In this document: positions 1-10,538 of the stretch, one piece after another
Layout of the letters: every line of letters starts with the position of its first letter
Numbering within the stretch: position 1 is the stretch's first letter
NCBI RefSeq assembly: GCF_018873765.1
Contig: NC_057920.1
Location: 14,521,307-14,585,306, forward strand
Length of the DNA stretch: 64,000 bases
From: Telopea speciosissima
Taxonomy: Eukaryota > Streptophyta > Magnoliopsida > Proteales > Proteaceae
Reading direction: 5' to 3'
The notes under the pieces: model-generated
Database searches by the model: none
Told to the model about the DNA's origin: nothing
The model's input: the letters and a program-made list of their open reading frames with translations, nothing else
Translations under genes and position numbers: made by a program

Positions 1-272
1 GTAACGGATAAACATTATCCCCGAATTACGTTCTGTAACGGTCTCACTCCACTCCGAGATTCCAGCTTACCTATTCAGGCACGTCTCTACCTCTCAACCA
101 CCTTAAGTAAGGGAGGTAACGCACGCTCAAACCATCTGAATTTTAACTACTTTGACTATTGCTCAGAGATCTAACTTAAGCATCGGAGTGAGATCTCCGG
201 CGCCGCCCGGTACTCTCTGTTAATCCTTGTTTTGCAGGCAGAGTTCACTCCAGTCGGATCTTTGATGCAACA
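1..272 (+). repeat. 5' LTR of the Tat element, 3' part only
   Basis: Colinear with 10263-10538. It ends in CAACA at 272, immediately before the primer-binding site. The upstream half of the LTR lies outside the window. The 3' LTR has a 4-bp duplication (agatcgatctcc against agatctcc) that is absent here. Confidence 0.93.
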
Positions 273-275
273 GTT

Positions 276-293
276 TGGCACCGTCAATGGGAA
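276..293 (+). promoter_or_regulatory. Primer-binding site of the Tat element
   Basis: TGGCACCGTCAATGGGAA starts three bases after the LTR end. It resembles the TGGCGCCGTC-type sites of many plant gypsy elements, which pair with a tRNA 3' end (tRNA-Asp-like). The exact tRNA is an inference, and the site already carries substitutions. Confidence 0.6.
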
Positions 294-547
294 CGATACC
301 ATTCTCAAAGCCTTAGACCCTCTATCAGACTGAACCTGAGATCATGTCCAGAGAACCAAATGCCATTCCTTCCAACACTGGAATTCCACCAGTCGTGGAA
401 AACCTGGTAATACACCAGACAACGAAGAGCACTCATGACGGCTGGAATGCAGGAAAACAAACCCAACAATGGTGAGCGATTACTGCACCCGTCGACCCCC
501 AGATACTGGCAGCGGGGGCGGTAGCAGGAACTCAATCTTCGACAGCA

Positions 548-2330
548 ATGGAGGCTGGGCAAACTATAGTACAAGATCAAGGCCAGTCCAGCCGTGGTAC
601 CAGGGCATTGCCCCCCCCGCCACCACTGCCTCAGGGATTTGTCCCAGAGACAGATCCTAGCGCGCCTGCCAATGACGGCCAAATCCAGGACCTGCAGCAA
701 CAAGTCCTCAATCAGAATGGGGTCCTAAGGGACGTAGTTCGTGAAATGCGGGCAATGAGGGCAACTACTGTGGTGGCAGTTGTAACCACAGGCCTGCCTC
801 CAACATCGGTGCCACCTCCAGCGCCGATCCCGCCTCTGGTACTCCCCAAGACTACCCTAGAAAATCTGAGGCTCGCGAGAGATGACGTGCGAGTGATAGG
901 GAGTAGAGCAGGGTCATCGCACCCATCCAGGCGAGAGCTACCTCCTCTAGGGGCATGTGCGCAGAGGGAACTCCGCCTACTAGGAGCAGGTCCTTACGCG
1001 TTGAGGAGCAAGCCGTATCCACGGCCGAAGAACTCATGGCGAAGCGAAAGAACCCGTTCCGAGCTTGGACATACGCATTGATCAGGTTGACCAACAGAGG
1101 GGGCCCCGGCGTGACCTTAGGGATGATTTAAACACACGCCGGGCAGGGGCCGACGTCGTCAACAACCAGATCATGGAAAGCGAGCTTGACCGTAAGCTCA
1201 AAGAGATGAACACGAAGATCGCGGCCCTAAAGAAGGGAACCTCCCCTGAGGAAAGTTTCAGACCAGGTCAACATCCTTTTACGGTTGAGCTTATGAGGGT
1301 CGAGCTTCCTAAGGGCTTTAAGTACGTTCGAGGCTTATGATGGGAAAGGTAATCCCAATGACCATATCAGTTACTTCAACGCCATGATGACGGTCTACGG
1401 TGGATCCGATGTGGTGTCGTGTCGCTCTTTCCCCACCTCTCTCAAGGGGCTCGTGGCACTCGTGATTCGCAAAACGAAGCCCAACTCAACTGCACTTCAC
1501 CGAGTTGGCCAAGGCCTTTGTAAGCCGCCCAGAGTAGCATGAAGCAAAAGAAGACCGCAACCAACCTTTTGGCCGTCAAGCAACGTTCTGATGAGTCCAT
1601 CAGAGATTATATCACCCGCTTCAATGCGGAGAGCCTAGAGATTAAGGACCTAGAAGATGCTATGGCCTTCAATGCCCTGTATAACGGGGTCACCAACCAT
1701 GACCTGGTGAAGTCGCTTGCGCTGGACCCAGTGACGACCATGCCACAACTACTAGATCGCTGCTACCTGTACGCCAACATGTTCGACATCATGAAGGTAA
1801 GAAAGGCAGTGGATGGTAAGGCCCCAGAGAAAAGGAGGGCAAGCGAGAAGGATGAAAAGAAGAAGGATACTAAGAGAGCGAGGTCTAACGAGACCAAAGT
1901 CCTTATTACGCGCGCTCAATACCACCAGGACCAAGATTCTCGATGGAGGTCTATGACCGAGGCTTACATCGCAATGGCTTAGGCGATGTTATCGAACCCA
2001 AAGGATGTAAACAAGAATAAGTACTATAAGTTCCACAGGCATGTCGGGCACGATATCAAGATTGCATAGCGTTGAAGAGAGAAATAGAGGACGTGATTCA
2101 AAGGGGCCATCTGAGGTGCTACCTCAAGGAAGATGCGAAAGAAAACTCCCGAGGTCGTGACACCGGAAAGAATGACCATAGGAGAGGCGACAAAGCTCAT
2201 AGAGGGGACGATAGAGGCTGCCGGGATGACCGGTGTGACGATCGTAAGGAGGTTCGCAGGAATCAGGACGAAGCCAACACGTCCACAACACCTGCTATCT
2301 TCACAATTCTAGGAGTTCCAGGCCCCACCC
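548..2330 (+). pseudogene. gag remnant of the Tat element
   Basis: Gag-like sequence is split over several frames: a proline-rich N-terminal part at 548-1081, a segment at 1065-1340, a capsid-like segment at 1539-1982 and a basic Arg/Asp/Lys-rich tail at 2072-2330. The 1539-1982 part (LLAVKQRSDESIRDYITRFN, then a run rich in Lys and Glu) matches the conserved retrotransposon gag core, in which a long helix precedes a charged linker. A stop just upstream of 548 in the same frame hides the original start. Frameshifts near 1070 and 1330-1540 and stops at 1980 and after 2066 prevent expression. No zinc knuckle is seen. Confidence 0.8.
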
Positions 2331-3440
2331 TAACGAGAAATGGAGAATGTGTAGACTACACTGACCTCAACAAGGCATGCCCCTAAAGACGAGTACCCAT
2401 TACCGAGGATTGACCTCCTGATAGATGCAACGGCGGGGCATGAAAGATTGAGCTTCATGGATGCTTACTCCGGGTACAACCAAATCATGATGAAAGAGGG
2501 AGACGAGGTTTTCACGGCATTCCGATCCAACTAGGAGAACTTCTGCTACCTGGTAATGCCGTTTGGGCTAAAGAATGCAGGGGCGACCTACCAAAGAATG
2601 GTGAACCAGCTGTTTAAAGCCCAGATAGGTAGAAACATGGAGGTATAAGTGGATGACATGCTACTGAAAAGCATAAGGGCCCAGGACCACTTGGCAGACC
2701 TGGACGAAGCGTTCCAAGTGCTGCGAACCCACCAGATGAAGCTAAACCTGGCCAAGTACGCCTTTGGAGTCAGCTCTGACAAGTTCCTGGGCTACATTGT
2801 ATCACAGCGAGGAATCGAGGCCAACTCGACAAAGATCAAGGCTGTACAGGAGATGAGTCTGCCCAAGACGGTTCGAGAGGTGCAAAGATTAAATGGAAGA
2901 ATCGCGGCACTGGCACGCTTCGTGTCCCATTTGGGGGATAAATGCTTGCCTTTCTTCAAAACTCTAAAAATTTTGGAAGATATCAAAGGTTTTGCATGGA
3001 CAGAGGAATGCCAGAAAGCTTTCGAAGATTTGAAGGCATACCTCATCAACCCACCTCTGTTGACGTGCCCAGTACTGGAAAAAGAGCTACTCCTATACTT
3101 AGCAACCTCACCAGTAGCAATAAGCGCGACCTTGGTGAGAGGAGAGGACGGGGTTCAAAAGCCTGTGTACTATGTCAGTCACGTCCTGCTAGACGCTGAA
3201 ACTCGCTACCCAAAGATTGAGAAGCTCACGTTCGCACTGGTGAAAGTAGCCCGAAAACTAAGGCCGTACTTCCAAGCCTATCCGATAGCAGTCATGACTG
3301 ACCAGCCCTTGAAAAAGGTGCTCCATAAGCCCGATGTATCTGGGAAACTGACAGCGTGGGCAGTGGAGCTAAGCGAGTATTAGATCGAGTATAGGCCCAG
3401 AACTGTTATAAAGGGACAAGCTCTGCAGACTTCGTGGTCG
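2331..3440 (+). pseudogene. Reverse transcriptase and first RNase H of the Tat element, broken
   Basis: The sequence passes directly from gag-tail-like residues to the middle of the RT domain (VDYTDLNKACP at about 2350-2383). Protease and the RT N-terminus are therefore absent, probably by deletion. Visible breaks are an extra base with a stop at 2384-2386, TAG at 2532-2534, and TAA at 2646-2648 exactly where the tyrosine of the YVDD catalytic motif belongs; VDD follows at 2649. From 2649 to 3383 one frame stays open through the RT thumb and a vertebrate-type RNase H-like domain (around LLTCPVLEKELLLYLATSP and YYVSHVLLDAETRYPKIEKL), then stops at 3381-3383. Confidence 0.9.
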
Positions 3441-3966
3441 AATGCACGCAGAGCAAGAGCGAGCTAGAATAGGAAGACCCAATGTAGGTAGAGCCTAGCC
3501 CGGAGCCATCCTAGACCATGTTCGTAGATGGATCAAGCAATTTAGAGGTCAAGGGGGCTAGCTTTATCTTAACAAGCCCCAAAGGCATCAAGATACAGTT
3601 CACGCTACGACTGAACTTCCAGCCTCAAACAACGAGGCCGAGTACGAAGCACTGATCGCCGGACTAAGGACTGCCAGGGCCATATAGGTCAAAAGACTAG
3701 CTGCACAAGCTGACTCACAGTTGAACATGAATCAGGTCAACGGGGACTATGAAGCCAAGGACGATCGAATGGCAGCATACCTAAAAGAAGCCAAAAAGTT
3801 GTTAAGCTCGTTCGAGACGTTCGAGATAAGCAGGGTGCCACGAGCCAAGAATGAGAAGGCAGATGCACTCTCGTGCCTATCAACAGAGGAGCTAGCCAGG
3901 CTCGATAGCTCAGTATACATTGAGCAGCTCTACAGACCCGCTCACCAGATCAGAGAGTTTGCGTAA
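3441..3966 (+). pseudogene. Second, archaeal-type RNase H of the Tat element, broken
   Basis: After the first RNase H, motifs of a second, independent RNase H appear: FVDGSSN near 3521, a NNEAEYEALIAGL block near 3631-3665, and ADSQLNMNQVNGDY and AKNEKADALSCLS at 3709-3885. This is the archaeal-type RNase H that Tat elements carry between RNase H and integrase. Stops occur near 3469, 3487, 3514 and 3686, and a frame change lies near 3610. The segment 3721-3966 is open and ends at a stop before the integrase zinc-binding region. Confidence 0.8.
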
Positions 3967-3987
3967 GCAGAGATTGAACCCAGTTGG

Positions 3988-5217
3988 ATGGACCCGATCA
4001 TCGCATACTTAAGAGACGACGTCCTACCCGAGGACAAGTTCGAGGCACGTAAGGTTCAAGGTCGTGTAGCCCAATACACGCTGGTAGAGGGGGAACTATA
4101 TAAAAGATCGATCTTTGGCCCGTTGCTGAAATGTCTGACCCCCACACACGCTTTGAACGCCCTAAAAAAAGTCCAGCAAGGCATATGTGGCAGTTATATG
4201 GGGGGACGCCATCTGGCTTCCAAAGTCTTACGAGCCGGGTTCCACTGGCCCAACATGCAGAGGGAGGCAATTCAGTACGTGAGGAGGTGCGAACAATGTC
4301 AGAAGTTTGCAGCAATACCGCGTCAGCCCACTACAGAGCTAGCTTCTATTCTCAGTCCTATCCCCTTTGCCATGTGGGGAATGGATATCCTAGGAAACTT
4401 CACCCCGGCTTCAGGGGGAAGGAAATATCTAGTTGTTGCGGTTGATTACTTCACAAAATGGGTAGAGGTAGAGCCGCTAGCAAAGATCACACGGCGGTAA
4501 ATGGAGAAATTCTTTAGAGATAAGATCATCTATCAATTCGGGCTGCCAAAGATACTAGTAACAGACAATGGAAAGTATTTTGACAACCCTCAGTTTAGGG
4601 CATTCTGTGTCCAATATGATGTCGAACATCGAACGACCTCAGTTGCTTACCCACAAGCAAATGACCAAGCAGAAGTGACCAATCGCACCCTGCTGGCGGG
4701 AGTTAAGAAAAGGTTGACTGAGCCAAAGGTGAGATGGGTCAATGAACTACCCAGTGTCTTATGGTCGTATCGAACCACGGTTCGAACACCCACAGGGGAG
4801 AGCCCGTTTCGGCTAACTTACGGAACTGAGGCACTAGCACCAGTCGAAGTAGTAGCGGGCTCCCTCAGAAGTTTAAACTTCAACGAAAGAACGTACTAGG
4901 ACAGGCTGAGAGCCAATCTAGACTTCCACGATGAAGTCAGAAAAGATGCATTAATGAGGAATGTGGCATACCAGCAGAGAATGGCTCGCTACTACAACTC
5001 CAAGGTAAAAGAAAGAACATTCACAGTTAGAGACTTGGTGTTACGGAAAGTAAGCACCTCCCAACCGTCGCATCAGGGCAAGCTAGACGCAAACTGGGAA
5101 GGCCCATATGTGGTCTCCAAGCAAATCAGGCCAGGGACCTATCGCTTGAAGACCCCAGGGGGCAACAATATACCACGACCCTGGAATTCAGAAAATCTGA
5201 AAAAAATTTACCATTAA
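3988..5217 (+). pseudogene. Integrase of the Tat element, nearly intact but with stops
   Basis: The frame 3988-4500 holds the N-terminal zinc-binding region and the first half of the catalytic core. The CEQCQ pair is present, while the first zinc-binding histidine region reads CGSYMGG and appears altered. After one TAA at 4498-4500 the frame continues at 4501-4899 with TDNGKYF and the glutamate in QAEVTNRTLL, so the DDE triad can be traced (first Asp in the GMDIL block). A stop at 4897-4899 precedes the C-terminal segment 4954-5217, which ends with the RPWNSENLKKIYH type of terminus usual for plant gypsy integrases. It is the best-preserved part of the element. Confidence 0.9.
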
Positions 5218-5293
5218 GTGGTCGTTGTAATCAATTGCCTTTGAGTAATGAAATCTCAGTTTGTGCATCAATTTTTGTGCAAGTGTCATTAAG

Positions 5294-5520
5294 AAAGTCT
5301 AGCTCTCTGAGTTAGCTTGAAAGCCTGATCTTTTTGGTCAGCATGAAAGTCTAGCTCGCTGAGTTAGCAAGAAAGACTGATCTCTCTGGTCAGCACGAAA
5401 GTCTAGCTCGCTGAGTTAGCAAGAAAGGCTGATCTCTCTGGTCAAAACGAAAGCCTAGCTCGCTGAGTTAGCATAGAAGACTGGCCCCTTCAGTCAGCAC
5501 GAAGGTCTAGCTCAAGAAGT
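5294..5520 (+). repeat. Tandem repeat array, unit 52 bp, about 4.3 copies
   Basis: The unit pairs a gtctagctcgctgagttagc half with a ctgatctctctggtcagcac half. Units start near 5295, 5347, 5399 and 5451, followed by a partial unit. The first and fourth units are the most diverged. Such arrays between integrase and the 3' LTR are a recurrent feature of Tat-type elements. Confidence 0.88.
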
Positions 5521-7032
5521 TGGAATAAAAAACTGACTGTAAAACTGTAAAAGTTAGCACAAAAACTAGTTCGTGGCATCAAAGACCAGCGTCTGATTCA
5601 AAGAGATAAGTGAAAGTATTGACTGACAACCCAGAAAGATTGTGGTTCACACAAATAGAGGAAAAACAAAAGTAAGAAAATAAAAGAATCTTTTATTAAT
5701 ACTTCTGTGAAATACAAGTACATGAGGAGTCACAACATACAAGAATAGTTACAAAGATCATAGCATGATACAAATACACCTCCATGCAAGGAGAAAACAT
5801 GGCAAACTAGAGCCCACCAACAACACGAGTTCAGAGCGGGCCATCTTGGCACTCTCAAACAGAAGAAAGCTGATGAAGCGCAAGTACCAGGGGTCACGAA
5901 GTGTGAGACAGGAGTAGCAATAACAACAGCATCGGATAGATCGATACTGAGCTCACCAAAATAGCCCTGTTTCTACTCCCCTACCCCAGGCAAAGGAGGA
6001 AAAGCGAGAAGAACACGAGCACATTAATGGCTTAGGCCCTCCAGCACGCTGATAGTTCCACATTACCCCCTGCCAAATACGTTAACAGTGAGAAGGGGGA
6101 CACGTTGCCTCCTGAAGATTCTCCACCCCTTTGTCGTGATCTTCCCGCTCTAAGGAGTTGGCAAGGGGAAGAAATGCAAAAGGGAGCCTTCGCAGTCAAT
6201 CACACAAAGGACAGGATATGTCGATTGAGAATTGAAGCTGTGAAGGTCTTTATCAATGGAAGATTAAAGCCGAAAAGAGCCCGGTAAGGACGGAATGCTT
6301 CCCAAAATTTGAAGTCGTTGTATCTAGAAGAGTGACGGCGTTGGAGGCACTGGAAGAAGCACCAATCTCCAAGGGGAAGGAGGAGCAACAGAGAAACACC
6401 AGAAGCCATGATTCTGCAAGGGATACGTGAGATAGGGGATTTAGCCTCTAATTAAAGAAGAAGATTGACGGTTTGAAACCCTGAGCCGCATAAATGGCAA
6501 GTTACGTCAAGAGCCATGTGTCCTGGTACTATTGGTCTCACATTTCTTTGAAAAGAGCAAGGGACACAGTTACATAGACGATGATTCGGTTCCCGTTCCA
6601 GCCCCGTTATACCCTGGACACGTGCCCCTCTCCTATGGGCTGGGAATTTCTCCAAGAAAGCAGAAGGGCACCGTTGTCGAGTCAGCAACTCAAAAGGTGG
6701 CTCCCATTAATGGTAAGGGTCAATGAGAAAGGAAAGGCAATAAAGGCTTACATGGGAAATCCACAGAAAATCTCAGGAGAAGATTCGAGGTCATGATGAT
6801 GCTTACGTCACGCCAGAAAGTGAAGCGTCACAAAGAAAACCCAGTTCTAAGAGCTGGCCTGAGGACGCGGCCTGAGAGACCAGCATGCAAGACAGTTTCC
6901 AGGCCACGTGCCGATCTGCAAAAAGGAAGAGGGGCGAAGAAGGAAAAGCGTGCTCCAACACTTGAAGGAAATATCTTTCATTAAAAACGGGCTAAGTACT
7001 TACCAAAAAAAAAAAGGGGAGATACAAAGCAT
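5521..7032. other. Non-coding interior of the Tat element
   Basis: Between the tandem repeat and the antisense gene I find no protein with recognisable motifs. Short open frames here have no domain pattern. Several A-rich stretches occur, e.g. near 7006-7016. It may include the 3' end of the sense transcript and of the antisense gene; this is inference. Confidence 0.5.
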
Positions 7033-9356
7033 TCAAACATCAGCGGGAGGGGGGTCCATGTCAAAGGTCGCAGTAACTGAGGTCGTGTCCGCTAGAAGAG
7101 GGTCGATTGAAGTCTGGCCTTCTACTGGAGGGTAGAGAACGGTTTCATCAGCGGTGGGCGAAGCAGTATTAGAAGGTACCAAGACAGTAGGGTCCTCCTC
7201 GACGATGGGGTCTTCGGGGACCACTGGCACCTCAGGGGTCGTAGGAACAGGGGGAATGTAGAACTTATAACCCAAAAAATCATAGCCGGGAGTCTTATCA
7301 AGCACGTGCTTCACGGTGTCATTCACACCCCCTGGTAGCCTTTCCAACTCACCTCCTTCATGCGGTCCGTCAGCTCTTGGGAAACTTTGAAGGTGTCGAG
7401 AGCTTTTTTGACAGCCTCTGCAATCACTTGAGGCTACTGATTCTGAAAGTTAACAAAGTCTTCCTGAACGGTGTGGGTCCTTCACTTCTCCATCTCCATC
7501 TCTCCGTTCGCCACCAGCAACTTCTTCTCCAGCACCTCGATGCGATCAGTGAAGGACTTGACCGCATCCTCATGGCCTTTGGCAGCCTCTGTCAAGGAAG
7601 AAATGGTGGTCGCGGTAACTATCGTCTGCTCCTCCGCATCCTATCTCATCTTTTTCCCCTCCTTGTAGGAGACGGACAGACTCGCCACAAGCCATAGCTC
7701 GCTCGCCCCACGGGTAACCTATAACGAATAAGACAACATTAAAAATGCCCTGACCAAGCGAAAGGAAGAAATATGCCCGGCTCGAGGCTCACCCTGGCGA
7801 AATCCAATGCAAACGACTCAAGAAGTTCATCAATGGATAGGGCACGAAAGGCTCCACGTATTCGGGAGGTCCATGATCCATCAACTCCTGGGCCACCTGG
7901 GAGTGCTGAAGGGAGGACTCACCCTCGTAAACCTCCCACTAGAACTGAAGGCACTTCTTCCCCTTGGGCGGGGGCAGAACACCCTTCTCGCCCTTACCAG
8001 ATTTCCCCTTATCCTGGGGAACGTGCTTCAGGCCATGGGAGGCTGGCTTCAAAGCCGGGAAGGTCATCTCTGGAGACCCATTACCCCCCACAGTTTTCCT
8101 CGGGGCAGGGCCAAGAGTCGCAGTATCATCACGCGCCCTCTTCTAAAGGGCCTTGGGCGGCAACAGCTTGCTGGTTTTCTCCATTCTCCCTTTTCCCTTC
8201 GAGGGGACGTCCTATTTTTTCTGATCACGGCTAGAGGTCGCTAAACCCCCTATGGAAATGTCGGGGAGGGAGGAACGAGTTGTCCGCTTGGATCGCTCCT
8301 CCAGGGCTTTCTGCCTAGCCGCCTCCACCTCTCCACGTAGTTCATCAAAATTAGGTTTGAAATCCACTGAAAGAAAGACAAGTACGGGTCAGAAATAGTT
8401 CATGGTCGTGGAGGAAAGCAAGCTCGTCAGGGAAGGGACTCACCCCGTGCTGAGCTCAGTCCGTACTCTACCAACAGATCCTCGTCTGCCAGACCACGCA
8501 CGTCAAAGGTCGTGCCCTGTGTAATAAGCTAGAGAGATCGCTGGTCGTACGAGCTCAGCATGGGGACCTGATTCACCAACCTCAACCGCACAAAGCCCCA
8601 CTTCATTTTGAAGGGATCATCCTTGATGCGTGCAAAGAAAAAGGGGTCCTTCCACTTCTTAGCGGAGTCGGGCATATGGCATACGAATGCTTTGGGTTTC
8701 GGTGACCCCACCGTGCTACGCAGGGCCAAATAAAACCACTCGTCTTTAGTCTATTTTAGGTGGTAAAAGTAAAGGAAAAGCACCCACGAGCCCTTACGAT
8801 CGACCTGGGTGAAGAACAAATAGAAGCCTAAAAGGTGCTTCCAAGCATTTGCCACCAACTGGCCAGGGGAGATCTTGAAATGATCCAGCACCTCCAAGAT
8901 AAAGGGGTGAACTGGAAAATGCAGGCTGCATTGAACCTCAACCTCATACAGGTATACAGTGCCCGATCGTGGGATGTTCGCCCTCTCGGACCTAGTAGGA
9001 ATCCACGTCTCCACCCAGGAGGGAAAACCATATTGGGTTCAGAGAGCGGCCAGTGAAACTTTGGTCATGGTGCTCTCAAAGGCAGCCACGCTGGAGGGCC
9101 TCACCGAATCCTCTTCCTCTACACCAGAGGCACCGCCACTGTCAGCAGTCCACTCCGACAGGCTCTAGACTGATGCCTGCTCCCTGCCGCTAGACTGGGC
9201 GGAGGAAGCCTGAGCGGCAAACTTCTTTGACCCAAAGAGTGTAGACAGCTCCTCTTGGGTCCTTTCAGAACTTACTTCTGGGTCAGAACCCCCACTCATT
9301 TCGGCAACCTCATCGGAATCTTTACTGGGCTCCGCCTGAGAAGAAGACAAAGACAT
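7033..9356 (-). pseudogene. Antisense accessory gene of the Tat element (putative gypsy-type transposon protein, Transposase_28-like), decayed
   Basis: On the strand opposite to gag-pol a start at 9356 (MSLSSSQAEPSKDSDEVAE) opens a frame traceable to about 8440 with only nonsense codons breaking it (9165-9167, one near 9050, one near 8751, one near 8529). The core (SLHFPVHPFILEVLDHF, then ISPGQLVANAWKHLLGF) matches the plant family annotated as putative gypsy-type transposon (Pfam Transposase_28). A 77-bp intron with GT and AG ends fits at 8367-8443. Downstream are a charged region and, at 7033-7347, a Pro/Glu/Val-rich C-terminal part (VPTTPEVPVVPEDPIVEEDP). Antisense genes at this site are known in Tat elements; the function is unknown. 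Frameshifts between about 8230 and 7350 are unresolved. Confidence 0.72.
8367..8443 (-). other. Probable intron of the antisense accessory gene
   Basis: Read on the minus strand, the segment begins GTGAGTCC and ends in a pyrimidine-rich TTTCTTTCAG. The flanking coding sequence continues as VDFKPNFDELRGEVEAARQK. The size of 77 bp is normal for a short plant intron. Confidence 0.6.
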
Positions 9357-9990
9357 AACTGACAAAAGAAAAAAAAAAAACTTACTGTCAGAAAATCGCG
9401 AAAATGGAGATTCGATCAGGGTAGCAGAGGCGCAAGTTCGCAGAAGAAGAACTTCACCCAAAATGCTTGAGGATTCTGGAATAGGATTGCCACCGAGAGA
9501 AACGCAGTGGCAGGAAATAAGAACAGTAAGAAGCGAGGGTAGTAAAAATTTTGAAATCAACAGGAATCAGTAAAAAGTCGCAGTAAGAATGAAACCCCAA
9601 TTTATGCACACCAGAAAGAAGAAAAAGCGCTCCCCAAATCTAACCGCCAAGGGAAGGAACCCATCGGAAAGCCAACAGTAGCCGACGTTTGGGCTTGTCC
9701 AATGTAGTGAAAGCTTGGGGCACGTGGCTAAACCAGAGTGGAGGGCTTAGCACGACGAAGATCAGCCAACGGAAGGCCTAGCCCAGGGCTCATAATGCCT
9801 ACGGCCACGTGTCCGTATGAAGGAGGAACATCAAGCATCGCCTCGAACCGAGGCACTTTAATGGATCCAGCCACGCGTCAGGTAAAGACTGGGGCGTCAT
9901 GTCACACTCAACAGTCAATCTGTCAGGATACGCGTGCGAAGGGAGGCGCCAAGAATCGGAATGAACCTAACCCCCTAGGATGCCAGCATC

Positions 9991-10009
9991 CTGGGGAGTG
10001 GGGGGCTCA
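9991..10009 (+). promoter_or_regulatory. Polypurine tract of the Tat element
   Basis: ctggggagtggggggctca abuts the 3' LTR start (TGTTG at 10010). A purine-rich run at this place primes plus-strand DNA synthesis in LTR retrotransposons. The last bases (ctca) are not purines, so the exact boundary is uncertain. Confidence 0.6.
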
Positions 10010-10538
10010 TGTTGGGACATATAACCAGGCACAACGAATACGAACTGCTCAGGAAGCAAATCCTAGCCAAGGTAACGGGCTCAACATTATGAACAAGGTC
10101 GCTCTAAGCTCGATCCCAAAGAGCGCGGCTCGCTGTCCAACTGAATGGCAGCGAGCACCGAAAGAACGACCTTCACTACTTGCGTAAATGACACTAAGTC
10201 TATCAGGGACCAATAAGGTCTGAGACTTTCGCTCACGTCACGCCTAATCCGGCGTGCGGAAAGTAATGGATAAACATTATCCTCGAATTACGTTTTGTAA
10301 CGGTCTCACTCCACTTCGAGATTCTAGCTTACCTATTCGGGCACGTCTCTACCTCTCAACCACCTTAAGTAAGGGAGGTAACGCACACTCAAACCATCTG
10401 AATTCTGACTACTTTGACTATTGCTCAGAGATCTAACTTAAGCAAGGGAGTGAGATCGATCTCCGGCGCCGCCCAGTACTCTCCGTTAATCCTTGTTTTG
10501 TAGGCAGAGTTCACTCCAGCCGGATCTTTGACGCAACA
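10010..10538 (+). repeat. 3' LTR of the Tat element, complete
   Basis: 529 bp starting TGTTG and ending CAACA, giving short terminal inverted bases. 10263-10538 aligns with 1-272. The left boundary is set by the TGTTG start directly after the purine-rich tract. Confidence 0.88.

Larger units (their letters stand above)
1..10538 (+). mobile_element. Ty3/gypsy LTR retrotransposon, Tat-type, decayed (5' end outside window)
   Basis: The element is bounded by two copies of one LTR (1-272 partial, 10010-10538 complete). Inside, in order, are a primer-binding site, gag remnants, reverse transcriptase, RNase H, a second (archaeal-type) RNase H, integrase, a tandem repeat and a gene on the opposite strand. 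Two RNases H before integrase plus a long 3' region with an antisense gene are known marks of the Tat lineage (Retand/Ogre relatives). The protease is not found, and the coding frames carry many stops and frameshifts, so the copy is not autonomous. By eye the 272 bp of shared LTR differ at about 16 sites, mostly transitions, plus a 4-bp indel, which indicates an old insertion. The left target-site duplication is not visible. Confidence 0.93.

Noticed and set aside
7377..8244. Plus-strand open frames opposite the antisense accessory gene
   Set aside because: No recognisable motifs; they are complements of the minus-strand coding sequence.
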